DNA from: Flavobacterium indicum GPTSA100-9 = DSM 17447
GTDB taxonomy: Bacteria; Bacteroidota; Bacteroidia; Flavobacteriales; Flavobacteriaceae
Assembly: GCF_000455605.1 (NCBI RefSeq)
Contig: NC_017025.1
Coordinates: forward strand, 1,116,001-1,180,000
Reading direction: 5' to 3'
Length of the DNA stretch: 64,000 nucleotides
This document shows, piece after piece, positions 24,853 through 34,422 of this stretch. The position numbers were made by a program, and so were the translations under genes. The notes beneath the pieces were generated by a model. It saw nothing but the letters and a program-made list of their open reading frames with translations. It was not told where the DNA came from and ran no database searches. Within the stretch, counting starts at the first letter, position 1. Every line of letters starts with the position of its first letter.

Positions 24853-26141
24853 TAATTTTGTTCGTATTTCTTTTTATATCGTTGGTATAATTCTGTTTGA
24901 TGTGATTCTAAACTAATTTCTCTTCCGTCAATAAAAGCATGAATCAATAGGTTTGATTTCATATCTAACGCATCACCTTCCGAAATAAACAAAGTAGCAC
25001 TTTTTCCTGCTTCTAATGTGCCATAATTGGCGTCAATTCCCAAAATTTTTGCTGTATTTGAAGTAATTAATTGTAAGGCTTGCTCTTTAGATAATCCCCA
25101 TGCTGCACAAGTTCCGGCATAAAAAGGTAAATTACGAGTTTGCATTCGTTCCATGTCTCCCGCATTTTCAAGTCCGACTAAAATTCCTTTATCAACTAAT
25201 AATTTAGCGTTTTTATAGGGCAAGTTTACATCTTCATCTTCAGAATTTGGTAAATCATGCACCCTTCTTAATAAAACAGAAACATTATTTTCTTTAATTA
25301 AATCGGCTACTTTAAAGGCGTAGTATCCGCCCACAATAACTAATTTTTGGATGTTGTTTTTCTTTTTAAATAAAATAGCATCTGTAATTTCTTTTTGACC
25401 ATTTGCTTGAATGTATAAAGTTTTAGTCCCTTCTTGTATTCCTTTCATGGCTTCATAAGGAATGTCTTTGATAGCAGGTTTTGCAGATAAATAGGCAAAT
25501 GAATTGGTAAAAAAATCTTGAATCTCTTTTACTTGTTCGTCGTATTTTTTGTTGGGTTCAATGCCACCTGGTTCTGCCCACCAGCCACTTCTTGAGTACG
25601 AATTAGGCCAACGCATATGAATTCCATCATTTTCTTTAACTAGGGCATCTTCCCAATTCCAAGCATCTAATTGAACAATAGAGGAAGTACCTGAAATTCG
25701 ACCACCACGCGGTGTTATTTGTGCTAATAGAACTCCGTTTGGACGAGCTGTTTCTGTAATTTTAGATTCTGTATTATAGGCAATAATACTTCTGATATGC
25801 GGATTAAAAGTACCTACTTCGCTTTCATCATCGGATGCTCTTACGGCATCAATTTCCACTAATCCTAAGGTAGAATTAGGAGCGATAAACCCTGGATAAA
25901 TATGTTTTCCTGATGCATCAATCATGAGGTCATGTTTGGCAGGCTTTGCAAGTTTACCATCACTAATACTCGCAATCTTCCCGTCTTGAATAGAGATAAG
26001 TGCTTGTTCTTGAATTTTTCCATTACCCAGATGTGCAATCCCGCCGTAAATTAAAATTGACTTTGTTTGTTTAGGTGCAGGGGTTTGTTGCGCAAAACTC
26101 ACTAATGAAGTTATAGCTAAAATATATGTTAGTTTTTTCAT
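24852..26141 (-). CDS. Secreted amidohydrolase-fold protein, metal ligands apparently lost
   Basis: The product has about 429 residues from MKKLTYILAITSLVSFAQQ, a signal peptide (the frame opens nine codons earlier with MTYMFKFKK). Fold marks of the amidohydrolase superfamily are present: the small beta domain (ISIQDGKIASISDGKL, DASGKHIYPGFIAPNSTLGL), the end (GTLEAGKSATLFISEGD). In active members the barrel's first strand reads GFIDxHxH; here it is GFIAPNS, so the metal-binding His pair is absent. It may be a non-catalytic partner of the larger amidohydrolase encoded just upstream (26260-29283). Confidence 0.82.
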   Translation of the reverse strand: MKKLTYILAITSLVSFAQQTPAPKQTKSILIYGGIAHLGNGKIQEQALISIQDGKIASISDGKLAKPAKHDLMIDASGKHIYPGFIAPNSTLGLVEIDAVRASDDESEVGTFNPHIRSIIAYNTESKITETARPNGVLLAQITPRGGRISGTSSIVQLDAWNWEDALVKENDGIHMRWPNSYSRSGWWAEPGGIEPNKKYDEQVKEIQDFFTNSFAYLSAKPAIKDIPYEAMKGIQEGTKTLYIQANGQKEITDAILFKKKNNIQKLVIVGGYYAFKVADLIKENNVSVLLRRVHDLPNSEDEDVNLPYKNAKLLVDKGILVGLENAGDMERMQTRNLPFYAGTCAAWGLSKEQALQLITSNTAKILGIDANYGTLEAGKSATLFISEGDALDMKSNLLIHAFIDGREISLESHQTELYQRYKKKYEQN

Positions 26142-26259
26142 TTTTTTAAATTTAAACATGTAAGTCATATAAGTTTTTAATTAATTTTTATTGTAATTTA
26201 ATTTGAAGAATAAATATGATTTAAAATAGTTTTCAAATTTTTATATGAATTACAAAATT

Positions 26260-29200
26260 TTAATTCGTGTATTTAGCATGGAACACTCTACATTTTTCAC
26301 CTAATGTATCACAATGATAATGTCCGGTTGATTTTTTCTTTGGTTCTTGTGTTTTCATTCCTTTGTTTTTGGCATCAAGAAGCAAATTAATTAGTTCATT
26401 TCTTTCTTTTTGAACGGCTTCATTTTTTTGATTTTCTTTTTCTAAATCATAAAAAAGAATACCATCAACCATGGTTTTCTCTACTTTGGCATAAACAGAT
26501 AATGGATTTTCTGACCAAAGTACAACATCGGCATCTTTACCCACTTTTATACTTCCTACTTTATCATCTACTTGAAGTAATTTTGCCGGATTTAAGGTTA
26601 CAAAGTTCCAAGCTGTTTCTTCAGAAATGTTACCATATTTTGTTGTTTTGGCTGCCTCCTGATTTAAACGTCTCGACATTTCAGCATCATCTGAATTGAT
26701 GGAAACAGTAACACCTTCTTTATTCATTAAAGCAGCATTATGTGGAATAGCATCATTAACTTCATACTTGTAGGCCCACCAATCTGCAAATGTAGAGCCT
26801 CCAACACCATGAGCAGCCATTTTATCAGCCAATTTGTATCCTTCTAAGATGTGAGTAAAAGTCTGAATTTTAAAGCCGTACTTATTTGCTACTTTCATCA
26901 ACATATTGATTTCTGACTGAACGTAAGAGTGACACGTTATGAAACGTTTCTTTTCTAAGATTTGATTCAAAACTTCTAATTCAATATCATATCTCGGTTT
27001 AATTTTTGATTTTGATTTATTTGTAGTATACTCGTTCCATTCTTTTTTATAAGCTAATGCTCTGGAAAAATAGTCTTCATAAACTTGTTCTACTCCCATT
27101 CTTGATTGTGGAAAGCGTAATCTTGAATAATCACCCCAATTGGATTGTTTAACATTTTCACCTAAGGCAAATTTGATGTATTTTGGTGCGTCTTTTACTA
27201 ACATTTCTTCTGGTGAATATCCCCATTTTAATTTAATAAATGCCGCTCTTCCTCCAATTGGATTGGCAGAACCATGTAATAAATTGGCAGAAGTAACCCC
27301 TCCGGCTAAATTTCTATAGATATTAATATCTTCCGAATTAACTACATCTTCTATGGTAACTTCAGCTGATGAATTTTGCCCCCCTTCATTCACACCATTT
27401 GAAATAGCAATATGCGAGTGTTCATCAATTATTCCTGCTGTTAAATGTTTACCTGTAGCATCAATTGTTTTACCGCTATACGATAAATTCTTTCCAATTT
27501 TGGCAATTTTACCATTCTCAATAAGTACATCGGTTTCTTTTAAAATACCTTCTTTTTCTCCTGTCCAAACCGTAGCATTTTTGAAAAGGATAGACTCTTG
27601 TTTTGGTTTTTCAATATTACCGAAAGCAATATTAGGAAAAGTAACAACCGACATTGGAGTTGTTTTTTTAATGTCTTCTTTTTTAGAATCGTCTTGTTTT
27701 TTTACTTCCTCGTTTTTCTTAGATGCACTCCAAGTAATTTCAGTTCCATTTTCATTAAAGCCATTTCCACTAATTACTTGGTCTTTTAAAATACCATTCA
27801 GTCTAATAAAAGTTGTTTTTGTTGTATCTTTTGAACGAATAACTAAATTAAGCCAAGGCTCATTATAAGTTGTTTTTGTAGCAAATTCTAAATTTCCTTG
27901 TTTTATTTTAACTTCGGGTTTTAACGCTTCGCCTTCAATAGATAAATCATATTTTTCACTAGCGATAGTTAAATCATAAGTTCCTTTTAATGAAGTTGGG
28001 TTTAATTTTTCAATACTGTATCGGTTTCCTTGAACCCAATTTTCAATAATAGTTGTTTTTTCATCAAATAAATCTCCAGAAGTTATGATAAAATTGGCTA
28101 AATTATTTTTCTTAAGGCTTCCAATATTCGTTTGCTTTAGAATAGCAGCCGGTAATTCTGTAAGTGAAGCTAATGCTTTTTCTTTTGAAAAACCTAATGC
28201 AACCGCCTTTCTTAGGTTGGCTAATAAATCTTTCGGGTTTTTTAATTCATTGGCAGTTAATACAAATGAGATGTTGTTATCCGCTAAAATTTTAAGATTA
28301 TAGGGCGCTTGAGTCCAAAAACGCATATCACCCAAGCTTACTTGATTGGCTAATAGCGGATCTGAAACATCATAGGCATCTGGAAATTTAACTGGAATAA
28401 TTAAAGTTGCCTTAGTTTTTTTAATATCATCAATACGTTCAAATTCATTTCCACTTCCTTTGATTAGGTAATTTATAGAAAATTCATCTCCAATTTTATC
28501 AGCGCGTAAGACATTTAATTTGTCACCCGCATTAAATATTTGAATCAAATTTTTATTTTCATTGAAAGCTTCTAAAGTTAAATCTTTTGTTTTTGATCCG
28601 CCTTGAGCATACCAATTGGCGTCATGATAAAACTGACGGATTGTAGCCATACTTCCCATTAAAGAGGATGGGTACGACTGATTGGAAAAAGCACTTCTAT
28701 TAAATGTGAAATGTTGTGAGATTTTTTTATTTAATATACGTGTAGCATTTGATTCATTGTCATTTAAAGTCCAAAGTACCCCTGTACCCGCAACTAGACC
28801 ATCATTTAAATGACTAATTACTGTTCCAAAACCTGCTTCGCGTAAATCTTTAGCGGTTTTATCGTCGTAATTTAAGTTTTGAAAAGCATTAAAATCGGCG
28901 CGAATGTGATCATTCCAATAGTATCCATTTCTCTCTGAGTTGTATTGTGGAGCAGGGTTAAAACCTCCTTTTTTCTGTGGTTTATTAATTCCAAATTCCG
29001 TGAAAACATCAATAAATGAGGCGTAAATTGTTTTGCCGGTAGCATCAATTTTAGTAGCTTCTTTTGGGATAGGAATTCCAGCTCCAATATCTACGATTTT
29101 ATCTTCTTTAATCAGTATTGATGCATTGTCAATTTTTTGAGTTGAAGAAATGTAAATGGTAGCATTTGTTATAGCTACATAGTTTTTGTAGGTTTGTTTT

Positions 29201-29283
29201 ATACTTTCATTGTTAGGAAAGTACTCTTGAGAAATACTCCATTGAGTAATTAACAAAAATGTAATAATTTTAAAAAGTTTCAT
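26260..29283 (-). CDS. Secreted double-domain amidohydrolase
   Basis: The product has 1007 residues with signal peptide MKLFKIITFLLITQWSISQ. Two amidohydrolase folds lie in tandem. The first (residues about 35-430) resembles the neighbouring 434-residue protein and also lacks the HxH pair (KTIYASFIDVFTEFG). The second (about 570-975) keeps it (GIIDEHSHIAISNG) along with RFITCHSYVQSE, THILEGYK and NSDDAEMSRRL, so only this half should be catalytic. The C-terminus ends with a Cys/His stretch (HYHCDTLGEKCRVFHAKYTN) that may bind metal. The substrate is unknown; imidazolonepropionase-like peptidase relatives are usual in this group. Confidence 0.85.
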   Translation of the reverse strand: MKLFKIITFLLITQWSISQEYFPNNESIKQTYKNYVAITNATIYISSTQKIDNASILIKEDKIVDIGAGIPIPKEATKIDATGKTIYASFIDVFTEFGINKPQKKGGFNPAPQYNSERNGYYWNDHIRADFNAFQNLNYDDKTAKDLREAGFGTVISHLNDGLVAGTGVLWTLNDNESNATRILNKKISQHFTFNRSAFSNQSYPSSLMGSMATIRQFYHDANWYAQGGSKTKDLTLEAFNENKNLIQIFNAGDKLNVLRADKIGDEFSINYLIKGSGNEFERIDDIKKTKATLIIPVKFPDAYDVSDPLLANQVSLGDMRFWTQAPYNLKILADNNISFVLTANELKNPKDLLANLRKAVALGFSKEKALASLTELPAAILKQTNIGSLKKNNLANFIITSGDLFDEKTTIIENWVQGNRYSIEKLNPTSLKGTYDLTIASEKYDLSIEGEALKPEVKIKQGNLEFATKTTYNEPWLNLVIRSKDTTKTTFIRLNGILKDQVISGNGFNENGTEITWSASKKNEEVKKQDDSKKEDIKKTTPMSVVTFPNIAFGNIEKPKQESILFKNATVWTGEKEGILKETDVLIENGKIAKIGKNLSYSGKTIDATGKHLTAGIIDEHSHIAISNGVNEGGQNSSAEVTIEDVVNSEDINIYRNLAGGVTSANLLHGSANPIGGRAAFIKLKWGYSPEEMLVKDAPKYIKFALGENVKQSNWGDYSRLRFPQSRMGVEQVYEDYFSRALAYKKEWNEYTTNKSKSKIKPRYDIELEVLNQILEKKRFITCHSYVQSEINMLMKVANKYGFKIQTFTHILEGYKLADKMAAHGVGGSTFADWWAYKYEVNDAIPHNAALMNKEGVTVSINSDDAEMSRRLNQEAAKTTKYGNISEETAWNFVTLNPAKLLQVDDKVGSIKVGKDADVVLWSENPLSVYAKVEKTMVDGILFYDLEKENQKNEAVQKERNELINLLLDAKNKGMKTQEPKKKSTGHYHCDTLGEKCRVFHAKYTN

Positions 29284-29327
29284 AGTTTTTGATTAGTGTG
29301 CTAAATTTAGTAATTCTATTCGTATTT

Positions 29328-30269
29328 CTAAATTTTAAAGATGTTTTTTAACGTTATTATATTTAAAGGGAATTCTAATATAACATGTGTTAAGCTTAAT
29401 AAATACAACCAATACAAACCTAGTTGGTAATTTAAAAGGTAGAGGAAAATTGATGTAATCCAAATTACTATAAGAGCAATACTTCTAATTTTTGAAGTTT
29501 TATGCCATTGAATAACAGAAGTTTTAGAGAACCAATTGAAATAATGATAGGTGTATGTAAATGCAATAAACTGCATAATTCTCCTTCCTAAATCTGAAAA
29601 ATAAATATCTTGACTATCAATTATTTCATTATTACAAATAGAGAATAAGGCAATGTTTAGTTTTTCAAACGAATGATAAATTGGTTTTATTTCGTCAAAT
29701 AATAAAGAGGTATTAAAATGAGTTGTGCTTACGATGAGACTCATTATCATAAAGACAATTAAGGTACTAAACGACCATTTGCTTTTTGATTTTAGAAAAC
29801 CACTAAGTAAAAATAACCCCGTAAAAATAAAAACATGAATTAAGGTGGGTAGAAATAAGGAGAAAATTAATTTAAATTTATTTTCAAAAATGAAATTTAA
29901 ACTAAATCCAATCAACAATAGTATAATAAATATAAATCGTACTTTTTTTGATTGGTTTTTATTGGTACCATAAATGGCAGACAAAAAAGCAGTATAAATT
30001 AAAAAAGGAATCCACAATTTTAATACATTAAAATAATGAGTATACGTTGCCAATCCAATTCCAATAATTGGAAGTACTAACCAAACAATTTCTTTTTTTG
30101 AATGTAGATAAAAATGCCTATCCTGTAACCAATTAATTTCCGTTACATAGTGAAGTGGACCTAAAAAAGCATAAACAAATAGGAAAAGTTCAAAAGGCGC
30201 TAAGATTGATAATATTCCAGCAATGAGTAGTAATACAATATTAAGTATTTCAATATTTTTTAAATTCAT
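29328..30269 (-). CDS. Polytopic membrane protein with conserved-looking His residues, unknown function
   Basis: The product has 313 residues with about nine to ten hydrophobic segments. His-containing motifs recur near segment ends: FLGPLHYVTEINW (about 35), FLPTLIHVFIFTG, FTYTYHYFNWFSK (about 225) and SLTHVILEFPLN (about 290). Their spacing recalls membrane di-iron or carotenoid-cleaving (Brp/Blh-like) proteins, but the match is weak and I do not assign it. It starts two bases after the stop of the type IX cargo gene 30271-32067, so the two are cotranscribed and may work together. Confidence 0.7.
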   Translation of the reverse strand: MNLKNIEILNIVLLLIAGILSILAPFELFLFVYAFLGPLHYVTEINWLQDRHFYLHSKKEIVWLVLPIIGIGLATYTHYFNVLKLWIPFLIYTAFLSAIYGTNKNQSKKVRFIFIILLLIGFSLNFIFENKFKLIFSLFLPTLIHVFIFTGLFLLSGFLKSKSKWSFSTLIVFMIMSLIVSTTHFNTSLLFDEIKPIYHSFEKLNIALFSICNNEIIDSQDIYFSDLGRRIMQFIAFTYTYHYFNWFSKTSVIQWHKTSKIRSIALIVIWITSIFLYLLNYQLGLYWLYLLSLTHVILEFPLNIITLKNIFKI

Positions 30270-30270
30270 C

Positions 30271-32067
30271 TTAATATTTTACCTCTAAATATCCTGTTAA
30301 CGGTTCTGTATAATCTGGATCATTTAAATGAAGTATATAATAGTAGGTACCTCCTGGAACCAACTCATTATTAATTGCATTTTCTGCTTTACAATCCCAA
30401 TCGGGTTTATTATTGTTTCCTGACCAAAGTAATCTTCCCCAACGGTTATATACTTCTAAATTAAAATTCATGAAAATATTTCGTAAACCTTTAATAAAAA
30501 AAGTATCGTTTAAACCATCGTTATTAGGAGAAACGGCATTGTAAACTACAGGAGGGCAGTTTCTTGTTAGTAATAAAAAAGAAGTTACAGAATAGCATCC
30601 ATTTTCGTTTTCAATACGCACCCAAATAGTTTTAGGAGTTGTGATTGCTTCATAATTTGAAGTGTTTACAATTGAGTTGCTATTGGTAATGGCATCACTT
30701 TCATTTTCATAAAAAGTTACAACATGAATTGGATTGGTTTTTATAGAATTTTCATAATTTGAAAAATCAAAAATACCTTTAGTTAAACCTAGATTGCAAC
30801 TTACATTGTTTTCTGGTTGATTAAAAGAAGGCGATGATATAAGTGAAACGCTCATTGAGAACGTGTTATTTGTTTCAAGAATTTCGGTTACAGTTCCGGT
30901 ACCGTTACCTGAGTCATCAATTACAGCAAGTAATGTAAATAATAAGGGGATTGAAGCTGGAATAGTTAACGTAATACTTCCTGTTTCCGATCCTCCAATT
31001 GGAATTGTATTTTGCGTGTAAGTGGTACCAACTGGAATTCCATCCGCATAAAAAGTAATCGGAGTGTTAGGGTCTAAATCATCAGTAGAATTTAAATTAA
31101 ACGCTTCAAAATCAATAGTAATTGTCCTTGAATTACAAGAGACCGGTTCTATATTAAGAATTTCTATAGTTGCATCTGGCAATTGACTATTTAGTTTAGT
31201 CACTATGGTATTTACCATTACATAATCTTGTCCGGACGTTAATTGTATTAGTGCAGAAGTATCTCCAATTTGAATATTATTTTGAATATTATAAATATCC
31301 AAATCCATATTGTAAAGTTGATTGGAGTTCGTTACAGAATTAGTACCATTAAATGCATTAGTAACAGGATTCAATGGAGGATTACTTATAATATTACCAT
31401 TGATGCGTAATGTTTCATTTACGTCTATTCCAGAATCTCCTTCCCAAGCCACAAAACCAATTTTGGCATCGGCATTATCTATCACATTCAATGCATTTAG
31501 GGGAATATCTAAAAAATTTTGCAAAATAGATACCACTTGTAATCCATCATAAATATTTAATTGATTTAAGGGTAGGGCATTATTTTTATAAACAACAACA
31601 ATTGCCCAACCAGCAAAATTTGTTCTATTTTGAAAATGGTGATTAATAAATGAAGAGACATCTAAATCTGAAATGGTATAGGTTCCATTACCTTGAGTTT
31701 GAACGATACTTGTTACATCTGCAAAAGCACTAAAAAAATTAAAATCAATGCCTTGAGATAAAATATTAGAAAAAGTACGCGTTGCAGTTATTGGTGTACC
31801 GTTTAATTGCACATCAAAATCTCCAGTACCACAACCCGCCCAATATAAATAAGCACTTTCTATAACATCTGAAGAATTTAAATTGAGTGTAGCGCTAGAA
31901 GATGTTAAAATTGCTGGAAATGTTTGAAATGAATTTTCTTCTAAGTTTAAAGTGTTTCCAACAAAAGTAAAGTCATAACGACCATTAAATTGATTGTATA
32001 ATGTAATGTTTTGCTGGCACCAAATAAGTTGAACAAACAAAATAAGGAAAAGTAGTTTTATACGCAT
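30271..32067 (-). CDS. Secreted protein with gliding-motility-type (type B) sorting domain
   Basis: The product has about 598 residues from MRIKLLFLILFVQLIWCQQ, a signal peptide (the frame opens five codons earlier). The body has beta-sandwich repeats, including a CARDB-like segment (ATIEILNIEPVSCNSRTITI, TVTEILETNNTFSMSV). The C-terminal 90 residues are the CHU_C/type B sorting tail: NAVSPNNDGLNDTFFIKGL, FNLEVYNRWGRLLWSG, LVPGGTYYYILHL and LTGYLEVKY. It should leave through the type IX system. A divergent promoter region of about 65 bases separates it from the plus-strand gene at 32135. Confidence 0.87.
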   Translation of the reverse strand: MRIKLLFLILFVQLIWCQQNITLYNQFNGRYDFTFVGNTLNLEENSFQTFPAILTSSSATLNLNSSDVIESAYLYWAGCGTGDFDVQLNGTPITATRTFSNILSQGIDFNFFSAFADVTSIVQTQGNGTYTISDLDVSSFINHHFQNRTNFAGWAIVVVYKNNALPLNQLNIYDGLQVVSILQNFLDIPLNALNVIDNADAKIGFVAWEGDSGIDVNETLRINGNIISNPPLNPVTNAFNGTNSVTNSNQLYNMDLDIYNIQNNIQIGDTSALIQLTSGQDYVMVNTIVTKLNSQLPDATIEILNIEPVSCNSRTITIDFEAFNLNSTDDLDPNTPITFYADGIPVGTTYTQNTIPIGGSETGSITLTIPASIPLLFTLLAVIDDSGNGTGTVTEILETNNTFSMSVSLISSPSFNQPENNVSCNLGLTKGIFDFSNYENSIKTNPIHVVTFYENESDAITNSNSIVNTSNYEAITTPKTIWVRIENENGCYSVTSFLLLTRNCPPVVYNAVSPNNDGLNDTFFIKGLRNIFMNFNLEVYNRWGRLLWSGNNNKPDWDCKAENAINNELVPGGTYYYILHLNDPDYTEPLTGYLEVKY

Positions 32068-32134
32068 CTTGATATTTCCCAAATATTATTTTACCAAAGT
32101 AATAAATTTTACTAATTTTCCAAAGTTTTAATTT

Positions 32135-33121
32135 ATGGAAAAATACAAAGTAATACAATATCAATCAGAATATTATTCTCAATGGAATGATTTTGTTGCA
32201 AAAGCAAAAAACGCAACATTTTTATTTCATCGTGATTTTATGGAATATCACAAGGAGAGGTTTCAAGATTTTTCATTAATTATAGTTGATAATAAAAATA
32301 GAATAAGAGCATTATTACCTGCAAATATTGTTGGTAATCAATTGTTTTCACACCAAGGGTTATCGTATGGTGGAATAATAATAGACGATACACTTAAGTT
32401 AGATAAATATATTATTTTATTTCAATCTCTATTGCAATTTCTGGAGCGTCAATCTATATCGGAATTAATTTTAAAACCGATTCCCAATTTTTATTGTTCC
32501 AATCCGTCTGAGGAAATAAATTATCTTTTGCATTTAGTAAAAGCTAATTTATTTAGGGTAGATTCTACAGCAACTATCGCTTTAAAATCCAGTTTTCAAA
32601 TTGATAAAAGTAGATTAGAAGGGGTAAAGAAAGCTCAAATCTTGGGATTAAAACTGGAAAAAGTTGAAGATTGTACTCATTTTTGGAATGATATTTTAAT
32701 ACCAAATTTAAAAGAAAGACATGGTTTAAATCCTGTACATACATTAGATGAAATTCATCATTTGAAGCAAAAATTTCCAAAAAACATTTTACAATTTAAT
32801 GTTTATCAAAAAGAGGAACTTTTAGCAGGAGCTACTGTTTTTGTAAATGGGAATGTTGTGCATGTTCAATATATTTCGGGTATTGGTAATAAAAATCAAC
32901 ACGGAGCTCTAGATTTTTTATTTTACCATTTACTACAAGAAGAATTTAAAGATTATGCTTATTTTGATTTTGGAAATTCGAATGAGGAGTATGGGACAAA
33001 ATTAAATCAAGGGTTACATTTTTGGAAAGAAGGATTCGGTGCTCGAACTTATGTGCATAATTTTTATTCTGTAGTACCTAAAAACGAATACTTGTTAAAT
33101 CATGTAATTTTTAAAAAATAA
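32135..33121 (+). CDS. GNAT/FemAB-like transferase
   Basis: The product has 328 residues. The C-terminal half has the acetyltransferase fold used by FemAB-like and polysaccharide N-acyltransferases (LLAGATVFVNGNVVHVQYIS, NQHGALDFLFYHLLQEEFKD, YFDFGNSNEEYGTKLNQGLH, FWKEGFGARTYVHNFY). The N-terminal part (YYSQWNDFVAKAKNATFLFH) fits the same family. A role in modifying a surface sugar or peptide is inferred from the flippase gene that starts two bases after its stop and the glycosyltransferases beyond. Confidence 0.78.
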   Translation: MEKYKVIQYQSEYYSQWNDFVAKAKNATFLFHRDFMEYHKERFQDFSLIIVDNKNRIRALLPANIVGNQLFSHQGLSYGGIIIDDTLKLDKYIILFQSLLQFLERQSISELILKPIPNFYCSNPSEEINYLLHLVKANLFRVDSTATIALKSSFQIDKSRLEGVKKAQILGLKLEKVEDCTHFWNDILIPNLKERHGLNPVHTLDEIHHLKQKFPKNILQFNVYQKEELLAGATVFVNGNVVHVQYISGIGNKNQHGALDFLFYHLLQEEFKDYAYFDFGNSNEEYGTKLNQGLHFWKEGFGARTYVHNFYSVVPKNEYLLNHVIFKK

Positions 33122-33123
33122 TT

Positions 33124-34422
33124 TTGTTGTATAAACTTTCAGACATAAAAAACAATTATTTATTCAAGATTTTCTCATTGAATAGTATTCATGTTTTTTT
33201 AAAATTACTATTTGGATTTTTTACTTCAAAAGCTATTGCATTGTATGTAGGGCCTAGTGGCATGGGTTTGTTAGGTAACTTTAGAAGTTTTTTAGGGTTA
33301 ATTGAAAATATAGCACTACTCGGTTTTCAAAATGGAATAGTAAAGTACATTTCTGAGCACAAAGACCATCCAATTGAATATAGAAAAATAGTTTTTACTT
33401 CTGGAATTATTGTATTGTTTAGTACCTTACTACTCAGTTTATTCTTGATTTTTGCTGTTGATTTTTTGACACATTCTATTTTGAAAGATCAAGATTTCTA
33501 CCAATATATATTTTATTTAATGGCGCTTCTTTTACCTTTTTACATTGGGAGTGTTTATATAATTTCGATAGTAAATGGTTTGCACCATTATAAAAGCGTA
33601 ATTCTTGTTCAGCTAATTTCAGGAGTACTGACACTTGGTATTTCCCTTTGGTTAATTATCTTTTTTAACACTATTGGTGCCTTATTGTCTTTACTCATTG
33701 GTCAAGTTGTTTTATGTTTTATTCTGATTTTTTATTCTACTAAAAATCATCTTTTTAAAGGTGTTTTTTCCTTTCAAAATTTTGATGTTAAATTGATAAA
33801 AAACTTTTCTGAATACGCATTTATGGCGCTAATTTCTGGAGTAATTGGTTCTTTTATTCTATTACAGATACGTAATGAAATTATCAATCAAGAAGGCCTT
33901 TTTGTAAGTGGTGTTTATGAAGGATTGCAGCGTATTTCTTCGTACTATTTGTTGTTTATTTCAACAATTATTTCTTTGTATTTTTTGCCTAAATTAGCTC
34001 AACAGAATTCAATTAAAGAAGAAAAAGAAATTGTTAGAACCTATTTGTATTACATAATTCCCATTTTTGGTCTGGGTTTAATTGCTTTGTTTTTTATTCG
34101 TGATTTTGTCATTCAAATACTATTTTCTCCTGAATTTAAGTCTATGGAGCATTTGTTTTTTTGGCAATTATTAGGAGATTTTTTAAAAGCAATTTCTTTA
34201 TTATTTGGTTATATCTTGATTGCTAAAAAACAAACCAAAATATTCATAATCACAGAGATCAGTTCACTGTTAATTTTATACTTTTCAACGCACTTTTTAT
34301 TGCAAAAAAATACTATTATAGGCGTTGTTCAAGCGTATTCTTTAACTTATTTTATATACTTAATTGTTTTGATTTTTTATTTTAGGAAATTACTTTTTTC
34401 TTCTTCAGATAAAATGCAATAA
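33124..34422 (+). CDS. Wzx-type polysaccharide flippase (O-antigen translocase)
   Basis: The product has 432 residues with about 12 membrane segments of the MATE/Wzx fold. The start region IKNNYLFKIFSLNSIHVFLK followed by SKAIALYVGPSGMGLLGNFR is typical of Bacteroidota O-antigen translocases. The first in-frame ATG is at residue 47, inside the first conserved helices, so translation must begin at a non-ATG codon; TTG at 33124 or 33127 is the likely start, right behind the stop of the preceding gene. The 3' end overlaps the convergent gene by 41 bases. Confidence 0.85.
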   Translation: MLYKLSDIKNNYLFKIFSLNSIHVFLKLLFGFFTSKAIALYVGPSGMGLLGNFRSFLGLIENIALLGFQNGIVKYISEHKDHPIEYRKIVFTSGIIVLFSTLLLSLFLIFAVDFLTHSILKDQDFYQYIFYLMALLLPFYIGSVYIISIVNGLHHYKSVILVQLISGVLTLGISLWLIIFFNTIGALLSLLIGQVVLCFILIFYSTKNHLFKGVFSFQNFDVKLIKNFSEYAFMALISGVIGSFILLQIRNEIINQEGLFVSGVYEGLQRISSYYLLFISTIISLYFLPKLAQQNSIKEEKEIVRTYLYYIIPIFGLGLIALFFIRDFVIQILFSPEFKSMEHLFFWQLLGDFLKAISLLFGYILIAKKQTKIFIITEISSLLILYFSTHFLLQKNTIIGVVQAYSLTYFIYLIVLIFYFRKLLFSSSDKMQ

